Below, in pieces: positions 45,222-54,713 of a stretch of 64,000 nt of DNA. Position 1 is the stretch's first letter. Each line of letters begins with the position of its first letter. The stretch is from NCBI GenBank assembly GCA_973895155.1, contig OZ316894.1, positions 25,730,001-25,794,000 of the forward strand, read 5' to 3'. The position numbers and the translations under genes are program-made. This stretch comes from Marsupella aquatica. Its lineage: Eukaryota; Marchantiophyta. Under the pieces are notes generated by a model. That model was not told the origin of the DNA and did not search any database. It saw nothing but the letters and a program-made list of their open reading frames with translations.

Positions 45222-46689
45222 CTCTAAGGTCCTGGCGTGCGGCGGTGGTGTGCGTGTTTATATATGATATATATAGTCAAAAGACAATGCACATTTGCCG
45301 CATGCAATGGTGGAGAGAGGGTAGAGGAGAGCAATCTAAGTCGTGGGCTAGTAAAGTAAGAATGTTTGGGTTTTTTCAGAATTTAGGGTTTGCACTTATT
45401 AAGTTGGTTTTTTGTGTAAATTTATAACTGCAAGGTTTCCTTTGTAATTGCTATTTCCTTTGTGAATCTGTGCAGTTATCCAGTTGTGCACTTAGGGTTG
45501 CAGTTATGGGTTGTATTTACTCGTGCCTTGGTTAAGTGCACTCTCTGCTTTGTAAAGGAAATCTCTTTGACGAACATTGCAATTAAAGAGGGTTATGCGG
45601 TTATGTGCGGTTATGGAGCGTGCACTTAGCGGGTTTTGCTCGGTTTGACTTTCTCTCGATGTTTTGTGGTCTGTTGTTGCGCTTTTTGCTTGTGTCCGCT
45701 CGCGACCTCTACTCTGGGCTTCTCCCTTCTTGGTTTCGATCGATGCTTTCTCTCTCAGGTTGTCTTTATCGTCTTCGAGCGATGTTGTGCTTCTTTCATT
45801 GATTCTTCAATGTCCTTGTTAAAAATTTCATTTCTGAAAGTGCTCACAGTTGTCGAATGGTTGCCTTTGATCCTCTTTCCCGGATCTGCCTTACTCGGTC
45901 TTTCTTAATCCTGCTTCGATCCCTATTAAATCTTTGTGTCCTTATGGTGGGCGGTCCCTCGCTGCGGCTTACTCCTTCGTTCCCTATCTCCTGCGCGCTT
46001 CTTTGTCCTCTTTACGATCACTTTTTGGGGTCTACTTCATTCTCGGATTCAGAATTTCCACTGCTCTCATCTCTTTCTCTTTACTTCTCGATCTCGGCCT
46101 TATCCCGTGTGACCTTTGCGAAAAACGATGCTCGTCACTAAGGTCAATTCTGTCTTTGTAATGCGTGCTCGTTAGTGCCCTCGGTATTGCGACTGCTGGA
46201 GGAAGCGATCAGCGAGATCGAGAGTAATAATTGGCTAAATCGATAGTAGACCAGGCTCTGCTGCTGACGATGATCGCTAGCGGCCCTTCTCTCGAGTGCA
46301 TTTTTAATTCGTTTCTTTCCCTCAAATCCTTATCGATGTGTTCCTTATGATTCTGAATTCTCGCTTCTCTTGATTTCTTGCGCTCCGCTGGCTGAGTTTT
46401 CTCTCTCTCGTGTCCTTACGAGTTCGAGTCTCAATGTCCCTATGACATCTCCTTGAAATTTCGGTGCTGCCTTTCTCTTCCTTTTTCGGCTCTTACAGAT
46501 CTTCGATCCTAGTCTCTCAATTCTTATTTCCTCATGATTCCTGGATTCACCTTGCTTCTAATCGTTCTCATTCAGTCCTGCATACTCTTTTTGTTTTCTA
46601 TTCGTTCTTCTCGATTCACTCCGCTCAGTCTAATCGTTAATCTTATACAATCCCATTCACCATAGCAATTCAATTTTCTGGGCTCGGAG
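45222..46689 (-). other. Copia 2 leader region
   Basis: About 1.5 kb between primer site and gag without similarity to known domains. The plus strand is T/C-rich with CTCTTTCTC-type runs from 45640 to 46600. Its length matches the leader of Copia 1 although the sequences do not resemble each other. Confidence 0.5.
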
Positions 46690-46719
46690 CTCCGCTGGTA
46701 AAGTCTCGTGCTGATAACG
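46690..46719 (-). other. probable half-tRNA primer-binding site of Copia 2
   Basis: The strand next to the LTR reads, on the plus strand, CTCCGCTGGTAAAGTCTCGT followed by GCTGATAACG. This looks like the D-arm to anticodon-arm half of a tRNA (compare a GTCGTGCTAATAACGC-type isoleucine anticodon arm) rather than a tRNA 3' end. It is not the TGGTATCAGAGC type of Copia 1. The tRNA identity is inferred. Confidence 0.5.
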
Positions 46720-46827
46720 TGTTTAATGAGAATGAATATTAATCTCTGTATAGTCTGGATAAGGGTACATATAGTGGTGCTGGGATGACCGGCTGATCCG
46801 GTCATCCGGTCAAGGTAGAGTCTAACA
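46720..46827 (-). repeat. 5' LTR of Copia 2, 108 bp
   Basis: In element sense it runs from TGTTAGACTCTACC to ATTCTCATTAAACA. Limits are set by TG...CA ends, the adjacent primer site and the AAAAC duplication. It is short for a plant Copia LTR. Confidence 0.85.
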
Positions 46828-46832
46828 AAAAC

Positions 46833-48297
46833 CACTTTCTTGTCCTCCCCTAACCTGGTCGACAATGATGGTTTAATTAAGCACTATTCCCCACCTAACC
46901 AGTGTGTGGAACCAGACAACAAGAGCAGCGCAAACTCTTTGCTGGAGACATTCACCAGAGATTTAAAAGCTGCATAAGTCATGATCTTTGAGAAACTGCA
47001 AAAAATTAATAACAAGAGGTACTTGCTGGTTCATCGTGCACTGAATGGAATGAAGAACTACTCAGCGAGGAGCACGAGTAATAAAATGCTGAGCATGAAG
47101 ACTCTCACCATGTGGACTGGAAGCCAATCGTTTCCTGTGCAGGACAGTCTTGACGTGTCCTAATAAAGCCCTCCAAGACAGCCTCCCAGACTGAGAGAAG
47201 AAATCTAGCAGGGAGTTACGATAAGCCAGAAATCTAAAAGGGGAGGAAACCTGACCAACGGTGAGAAGACTACATCTGCCAATTAAAAGAGTTGAAGTGA
47301 AGGAATTCCTCCTTCAATGAGATCGAACTGATGAATTAAAAAAAGTTAAAGAGGCCGGAGTGACCTGTATATTGAGCCCTCAAAGAAATGTCAGTGACAG
47401 AAGGCATAATTTGAAAGGAGCTCAAAAGGGAAGGAAATCAACACGTACATGTGTAACTCTACAAATAATATTGGCGAAGTGATTTAGCTAAAAAATTGAA
47501 GAAGAGCTTCACATTTTGAAATGGAATATAGCATCAAGTGAGCTGTAAATTACGTTGCCTAATTATGAACATTTTGATTGCATCCACGTCACTTGTCATT
47601 CGTGGCAACAAGCAATCCTAGGTGTAGTGTGCGTGATGCAAGACCGCGTGCAACTCAAAGGTTTGAAATGAATTTTATTCATAAATTGCAAATGCAAATG
47701 GTTCATCCCGTCCAGTGCGCAGCAACAGCACTTGTCGGAGTATCATCCATTGCACAAGAAAAGACGATTCTGATGTATTCACTACAGGGCAATGAGTGAT
47801 CAAACCCTGGACCATACTAACTATCGACTTGTCTGTCCCTTGCTGTTTTAATTTGGAGCTCAAGCCTAAGATCATTTTGAGTTTCCCTTGAGACTAGTCA
47901 TCCAGATTCTTCTAAACCAAGATTAATCATTCCAGATTGTTTTTGTGCAGTGGCACAGGGTACCCAGCTGCAATACCATGATCAAAAGTCCAGATCAACC
48001 GCAGAGGAGTGCAGTTATTTATATGTTCAGAGAGGAAAAGCTAATCGATCTTGGTCGACTCTGCCCTCGAACATTGAGAGGATCTTCAGTTATATATATC
48101 TTGAATCACATGACAACGCACTTCATAGGATCGACGAAGTGGGCCACGAGTTCTGAAGAGAAGGTGAATGTTGAGAAGTGGCTTGAATTGCTAGATTTCT
48201 ATCTCGCAGTTGATGGAGAAGAGTCTTAGATTAGACTCCTATGAGTAGCTTGACGATGGGCGTACGTGGTGCGAAGGACGTCCTGCGAAGGCTAGTA
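46833..48297. other. no gene recognised
   Basis: Short ORFs only (60-94 codons). The right part is the 3' flank of the minus-strand root-cap family gene. Confidence 0.35.
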
Positions 48298-49772
48298 TTA
48301 GCGGCGGCAGACAAAGCCAGTGCCAGCTGCACCGTTGCTAGAGCACTGGGTGCCGACTGGCAGCAGGGTCAGCACATTCTCATCTGCGGGGAACTCAGGC
48401 GTGAATTGGGCCTCCTTGCAATCGGAGTTGAGGAGACCCGTAGTAAGGAATCGGTCCTCGCCACCCAAGACTGGCATCTTCACTCCCACCTTGGCAGGGC
48501 TGACGTACCCCGGCTGGTAAGTCTGCCCAAGTACCCCATTCACACTCTCGGAGAGGTTGTAGAATTTGAACTGCAGGTCGAAATGGGCAAATGCATCATC
48601 GCTGGGGAGCTGGTAATTGTGAGCCTTGTCTTCCTTTTGAGTGATGGGGACGACTTGAATGAGAATGGACAGCATCTTGTCGAGGACCACCTCCACCACA
48701 TTCTGCTGGTAAGTTCTCTCCACGCTGAGTAGTCCATTGTCGGATCTCCACATGGCTCCTGCCTCCTCGTCAATTGCAAATGGCACTCCATCATAAGAGA
48801 AGAGCAGCTGGTCTACTTTGTCGTCCCACTGAGCCACCTTCTTGGCTCCAATCGAGAACTTGTGGGATCCGAAGAGCACACCCAAAGCTTGCACCCATGT
48901 ATAGTCACGAGAGCGGCCCTCTGGTCTCAAACCGATGAAGTGGCCGTTGATGTGCACGCTGCGGTCTGAGACCAAGCAGAAGTCCTGGTTTTTCTCTCCG
49001 TGGAAATAGAACATTGAGCCATCACCTCCAACCAGCCTTGGATCGTAGCACAGGGATCCGAATCCATTGCAGTTGGGCTTGCGATCTGCAGGTCATATAT
49101 GTCAACATTTACGTCGCAAAAACTGCTCTAGCAAAGATAAGTGCAGCGGCTCTATGGCTGAAAGCATGCAGGATGGGTGTCATGCAGACTGCAATAAGTA
49201 CGCTCGTACATAAAATTTGTAAGTTTGATGAAAACAACACAAACTATTATTTAACTAAAAGTTAAGTAAAGACGTACAAGAAAATGAGATACGTCTATCT
49301 AGATCTACATACACAGATTTATACATGAAGTTCAACGTCTATGTCTGAACATGCTATCTCGCACGGCCCGTACGTCGGAACCCATCTACTCTGACATATA
49401 CGCTCATACATTGTCTAAAATACTGAGCCAGGCCCATTTGGCACGAGGCCAAGGGCAATTGAGCGGAGTAGAATACGTACGCTTGCAGGTGGCAGTGCAC
49501 CGGGTGCTGCAGTCAAAGAAACAAGCCTTGTCACCACTGCCAGTTGAAAAAGGATCTGGGCATTGGGTTGGGCAGGTGAGCCTTCTGTTGCAGCCCCCGA
49601 AAATGCCACGGAAAAACGGAAAATCTGTGACACACCTTCCTCTTACCGGTAATTCTCCCGGTTCAGATAGTATCCTGACAAACCCAGATCTTTGTGCAGA
49701 TGCTATGGAGGCGAGCACACCTGCGGCGATGAAGAACACCAAGTGAAGTACTACGAACGTTTTCGTCGCCAT
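48298..49772 (-). CDS. secreted root-cap family protein, two exons
   Basis: Extracellular protein of the plant 'root cap' (LEA-like) family; biochemical role unknown. Exon 1 is 49772-49481 and exon 2 is 49085-48298, GT-AG, phase 1, giving 359 residues. The ATG at 49772 begins MATKTFVVLHLVFFIAAG, a clear signal peptide; the frame extends to 49784 without an ATG. A Cys-rich region (RRLTCPTQCPDPF, CFFDCSTRCTATCKH) ends exon 1. Exon 2 opens with NCNGFGSLCYDPRLVGGDG. The family core is FYFHGEKNQDFCLVSDRSVHINGHFIG, then RDYTWVQALGVLFGSHKF, WDDKVDQLLFSYDG, FAHFDLQFKFYNLSESVNGV, LGQTYQPGYVSPAKVGVKMP and GGEDRFLTTGLLNSDC. Length and order match the family and no break is seen. It stands alone, with no related neighbour. 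Confidence 0.9.
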
Positions 49773-49784
49773 GGCTCTGCACAA

Positions 49785-51451
49785 CTCTTAATCTGAATAG
49801 ACTGTTTCCCCTGGATCGATGTAACTCACGTAGCTTAGTGCCGAGGAGAAGCTATGTATTTCTATAACTTCAAAAATTGCAGTGCAAATCGTGAGTGCAG
49901 ACGACGAGAAGACAGTTGGATGAAAACACTTCAGGGGTGGATAGACATGTAACACCTGCCACACAGTTTCTCCCTGGACACTATTTAGGCAAAGCTTAGC
50001 ACCTCAGCTCAGCGTGAGACTGAGCCGTTTCTTTTGAGCTGTGAAGCCAGCTCAGAAAGATTGAATGAATTGGTTGAGGCAATCAAGCGTTTAAATAGAC
50101 TTGGACGATGACCTGCCTGATGAGCGTATTATTGGGGCCGTAGTGTGGTGAGAGCCTTACTGTTCAGGATTGATCACGATCGAACCGGAGTTCATTCTCA
50201 CGTCTCTCTGCAGAGTGGCGAACAATTTCACAACCATGACAGTTTCAAGGAATTGGACCATGCAACAAGTGGGACGACAAGTGCACTAGTGGGACGATAA
50301 CCCTCACGTGCGATGGATTTTGGACCTTCTGAAATTTCAAATTAAAGCAAACCTATATAAAATCTGGGGAACGTCCGGAATACTTTTTCCCATAAAGAAA
50401 CAATAACAAAGAAACCATTAGAACACTCTCATCAATAACAAATCCAACGAGGAGTAGTACATGCACGGCTTCCAAATACACAAGAGTGGGATAGAAGGAT
50501 CCATGATTATGTAGAGGGATTTGCTTAATAGACCCCCTCTTGGAGATGTTTTGTTTAATCAGCCTCCTTGAAAATTTTATGCCCCAATAGCCTAGAGATG
50601 TACTTGATGGACCCTTAAATTGAAATGTCTTACTTGATAGACCCCATGAGACCCCCTGAGCTTTTGGGTACATTTATTTGAGATCTGTCAAGGGTCTGGA
50701 TCACTCATGGGTCCATCAAGAAACACTTTCATTGCATTTTGGGGTCCATCAAATATTTCTCTCCCCAATAGCCCCCTCTTAATGATCAGTAGGTTTTCTG
50801 TATACATGCAACTAATTCACTTTTTATCCCAATGCTAATGCATTCCACTTGGGGTCACAACATTTTTGGATGTGCCCTTGCTCTAGAATTGAATGGCCCA
50901 AAGTATTTTGTTCAGATCCAAAATAAGCAATTTGAGCTTGATGGCTCGGGGGTCTCACTATATGGAGACCTCCCCATCACCTCGACGTTTTAAGGTCTCG
51001 GACCCCCTAAAATGTAAGAAAAAAACTTATTTTTAACCCGTATAAAGTTGGAATATGCTTGGAATATTCCCAAATTTTGATTAGAAAGACCCTAATATTC
51101 TTATAAGTCTCAAAATTGAATTTAAAATACCCTATTGTTCTTCTACAAAAACTTTTAAGTTTTCCCTTAGAACCAATAAAACGATCATATCCTTTGTCGC
51201 ATGTGATGTGCCATTTTTGTGGAATTGAAACCCCCGAGCTTGATGGAATAAGGTCTCAATTCTACAAGTGAAACAGATATTAATCTTAGGGAAAAAACCA
51301 CATTATTTTGAAGTTTGGATCTAGAGATCAACTCAATCCAAACACACAAATGGCTAACCACAAAAAAAAGTTGCATACGGTATTGAGAAATTAATTGTAA
51401 AGAGAGTAGATGGATTATATTGATAATATAATTGTTCTGCATGTTCTGCTA
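49785..51451. other. intergenic with AT-rich dispersed repeats
   Basis: Promoter side of the root-cap family gene, then non-coding. 50510-50780 repeats phrases such as ATAGACCCC, GGGTCCATCAA and CCCAATAGCC at irregular spacing. 50990-51260 belongs to the AT-rich family also seen near 40860 and 57600. Confidence 0.4.
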
Positions 51452-52339
51452 GACAAGGAAGTATAATTTTAGATTATTTATATCAATCAATTGATAAGGT
51501 CACATGCCTCTATTTTAGCCCTGGCTAACAATGAGATCCACATTCATCAATCAAGATGTCATCACTGTCACCACTGAGCTCGTGTTGGATCAATCTCAAA
51601 AATTGACATCAGAGGTACTCTACCCAATAAGGTATAGTTATCAATCCCTATTCTCCAATCAGATTGTACGACAAGGAAGTATAATTTTAGATTATTTATA
51701 TCAATCAATTGATAAGGTCACATGCCTTGATTTTAGCCTTGGCTAACAATGAGATCCATATTCATCAATCAAGATGTCATCACTGTCATCACTGAGCTCG
51801 ATCGTGTTGGATCAATCTCAAAAATTGACATCAGAGGTACTCTACCGAATAAGGTGTAGTTAACAATCCCTATTCTCCCATCAGATTGTACAACAAGGAA
51901 GTCTAATTTTAGATTATTTATGTCAATCAATTGATAAGGTCACATGCCTCAATTTTAGCCCTGGCTAACAATGAGATCCATATTCATCAATCAAGATGTC
52001 ATCACTGTCATCACTGAGCTCGATCGTGTTGGATCAATCTCAAAAATTGACATCAGAGGTACTCTACCGAATAAGGTGTAGTTATCAATCCCTATTCTCC
52101 CATCAGATTGTACGACAAGGAAGTATAATTTTAGATTATTTATGTCAATCAATTAATTGATAAGGTCACATGCCTCGATTTTAGCCCTGGCTAACAATGA
52201 GATCCATATTCATCAATCAAGATGTCATCACTGTCATCACTGAGCTCGATCATGTTGGATCAATCTCAAAAATTGACATCAGAGGTACTCTACCGAATAA
52301 GGTGTAGTTATCAATCCCTATTCTCCCATCAGATTGTAC
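51452..52339 (+). repeat. satellite array, four ~220-bp units
   Basis: Head-to-tail units begin at GACAAGGAAGTATAATTTTA (51452, 51670, 51892, 52114) and end at CAGATTGTA (52339). Lengths are 218, 222, 222 and 226 bases. The last unit has a 4-base AATT duplication, and units 2-4 share a CGAT insertion after GAGCT. Identity is about 95% or higher. Upstream and downstream flanks are unrelated. Confidence 0.95.
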
Positions 52340-53039
52340 TGGTCATTGGTGAAAATTGATTGTGTAGTATCCAAGGGTACTTCCTTCCCCATGGTTCTCA
52401 CTTCTTTTCATCCAACCCATCATGCACAAATAAGTACATGGTTTTTTTATTGGGTTTAGTGAAAGATTTTTAAATTTTTGTTGAAAAACATTAGAGTTGT
52501 AAGTTTTAATCCAATTTTGTGAATTATAAGAATCATAGGGTTTTTAAAAACCAAATTTGGGAAAAATTACTCAAAACTTAGCTCCTTCACGCTTTAGCAA
52601 AACTAAAAATTTAATATCTTTCAAACCACCTGCTAGTTTGGGCTGAAAATTTTCAGGGTAGGCTCTTCTACATAAAGGCTACCTCCTAAAAACATTTCAG
52701 ACTTGTCTAACTACTTAAGCCAAAATTGCAGAGATAAGCTGTTTTTGAACTAGATGCTCTGGTAAATTAGTCGATCTTCTTGAAGTAGCGCCGTATGGTC
52801 CAGGTGCTCAAAATCTCTTGAACAAATTTGTTTGCATAGCTTCTCCAACAAGTCCATAAACTCGACCAAAAGGAAGAGATCTGATTTGACACTTGATGTC
52901 CAGAATAGGGTCCACAAGTTAACGAGCTAAATAGCTTGTCAATAATCTGTTGATTGAATTTGGCTTTCAATATATCATTTTCCGATACATGAGTAATGGG
53001 AGAGCACTATGGTCTTTTCCATGGTTTCACAAGGGAAGT
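52340..53039. other. no gene recognised
   Basis: AT-rich. 52440-52600 is an inverted relative of the 40855-41060 repeat (GGGTTTTTAAAAACC, AATTATAAGAATC, CAAATTTGGGA). No ORF with support. Confidence 0.4.
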
Positions 53040-53420
53040 CAAATTAATGGGTAGCAGCGCGCATGATCAATTCTAACTAGAATAGCATATGAACTAGGGG
53101 GAAAATCACCTGGTACTTCAACTTGTGAGGGAAGAAACTGAGGTGATTCTTGAGGTGCAGACCGTGCAGTCCCAACAAAATTGGGATCAAGGGGAGTCCT
53201 TGCACTATCCTAAGTGGTATCTTCAGGTGGGGACAGCAGATTGTTGGGAGCTATAGTGGGATTATCTAATGGTTCCTTAGGAGGAACTCGTCAAGCAAGT
53301 AGAGTAGCTTCAGGGCAGAAAGGAGGTGACATTACTGGATCAATCATGTGAGCATCTTTGCCTTCATCATTTTCAGTATCAAAGTCTCCAAATTAAATCA
53401 AACTCGTCGATCAGTCTGGC
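53040..53420 (-). pseudogene. coding-like tract with two stops
   Basis: One minus-strand frame reads as acidic and Pro-rich text for about 120 codons (HMIDPVMSPPFCPEATLL, PLDNPTIAPNNLLSPPED, GTARSAPQESPQFLPSQ). It is interrupted only by TGA at 53291-53293 and TAG at 53210-53212. Style and position suggest a decayed continuation of the 53561-54208 ORF or a retroelement linker. No family assigned. Confidence 0.3.
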
Positions 53421-53560
53421 TCTTTCCTCCTGAGCACAAGTAAGCAAGCAGTAGGGTGGGTTGTCCTGCTTTCACTCTCTTAATCTGAGATAAGATTGCT
53501 TGTTGCATTAGCAATGCCCAATTTAATCAGCAACTCCCTTCCAGCTTGCAACAATTGTAA

Positions 53561-54208
53561 TTAGCAACATACCGGTATCATGTGAGGACAGTTAGGATGA
53601 AAAATGGGAACCAGGAATTCCAAATTTAAAGTGTAATCAGTACACTGGTCCATCTTCCATCTATGGCAAACATTTTGAGTTCCAGCAAAATAGGGTTTTG
53701 AGATCTCTCCTTGGCGCAATAATAGATTGCTTCCCTCAGTAGGACAGTCAAAAGCATATGCTATAAGTTGCAAAGTCCACATCTCTGGATTCGCTCGAGC
53801 AGTACCCACCATGTCAATTTCAATGTGTGCTCCATCCTGAAAACCCTTTAAGTGATTGGGTTGAGTCACAGACCACTTAGGTAGAGAAAATAATTTACTC
53901 AAGTGCATCACTTCCAAGGACTCTTGTAGAACATCCAGACTTCTCTTCAAAGTGGGGTAAATCACAGGGACAACCTTAGGTAGAGGAACTTTGTTTACAA
54001 CTCTCTCCGCTTCCTCTGCTGATGATGCCATAGTCGAGGCGCAGGTCAAATCCATAATCCAAATGTGACAAGCAAAACGTGTTGAAGCCTCATTCCGCCG
54101 AAGCGTTGTTGCGTTGTTCCGCAAAAGCTCCATAACAACAGTGGTAAACTCATGGCTAACTTTTGATTTGATCACACTTAGGAAATACAATGAGTGTATC
54201 ACAATCAT
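53561..54208 (-). CDS. uncharacterised 215-residue ORF beside a Gypsy remnant
   Basis: No domain recognised. The open frame starts at an ATG and has mixed, protein-like composition: FACHIWIMDLTCASTMASS, VPLPKVVPVIYPTLKRSL, HLKGFQDGAHIEIDMVGTAR, CPTEGSNLLLRQGEISKPYF. A GTATGT donor-like string follows CACATGATACCG near the end (53,571), so it may be a longer exon. It lies downstream of a decayed Gypsy pol in the same orientation, where some plant Gypsy elements keep an extra ORF, yet it is intact while pol is not. It could equally be host sequence. Confidence 0.4.
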   Translation of the reverse strand: MIVIHSLYFLSVIKSKVSHEFTTVVMELLRNNATTLRRNEASTRFACHIWIMDLTCASTMASSAEEAERVVNKVPLPKVVPVIYPTLKRSLDVLQESLEVMHLSKLFSLPKWSVTQPNHLKGFQDGAHIEIDMVGTARANPEMWTLQLIAYAFDCPTEGSNLLLRQGEISKPYFAGTQNVCHRWKMDQCTDYTLNLEFLVPIFHPNCPHMIPVCC

Positions 54209-54713
54209 TCTATCTCAACTATTCTGCACTCAATTTCCTTAGTGAATGTTGAACAATGTTGAATGAGTGTTGACTATTAAGGTTACTGTAGATATGAGGA
54301 TATATTGGGGAGACAATTCCACGGTCTTCTAGTAGAGTCTGAAGATTTTTGTATGTCGGTTTCAAGAATATGTCAAGGTGTTGTTCTATCATTGTGCCAA
54401 CGCGCCGTTGCACTAAAATGCTGAAATGCCTCTACGTACTAACTTGGGCAAATATTATCCATAATTTTGGTACATCATCTTTTCCAAAGTATAGTTGTAA
54501 CGGGCAGAGTAATCCTCACGCTAAGCACGTCACACTAAAGTTCAATAGACCATATCCCTATATCTCTTAATTCTACTTAAAACTAAAAGAGGGGCAATTA
54601 GTTATTCTAAGTTTACTGTTGTCTACAATTTATTTTTCAGGTTTCAATAATTTCTAACTTCCTGATTTATCCCCTATTACATTGATAACTCCCTTTCAAA
54701 CTGCGTCGTGCCC

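Larger units (their letters stand above)
41615..46827 (-). mobile_element. Copia LTR retrotransposon 2, internally deleted
   Basis: Minus-strand Copia element with one full 108-bp LTR (46720-46827). On the left, only the last 24 bases of the other LTR remain (41615-41638). Flanking AAAAC (41610-41614 and 46828-46832) is the 5-bp target duplication, so both outer ends survive. The deletion removed most of the 3' LTR, the polypurine tract, RNase H and the second half of RT: the pol frame stops in LTR sequence straight after DEMIAMGF. Gag and pol also carry frameshifts and an in-frame stop. Confidence 0.93.

Noticed and set aside
46681-46720. tRNA gene
   Set aside because: Only the 5' half of a tRNA-like shape is present and it abuts an LTR; better explained as a primer-binding site.
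48241-48732. 163-codon plus-strand ORF
   Set aside because: Antisense shadow of the root-cap family exon 2, which has clear family motifs.
51452-52339. CRISPR-like array
   Set aside because: Units are ~220-bp head-to-tail satellites with no spacers, in a eukaryotic genome.
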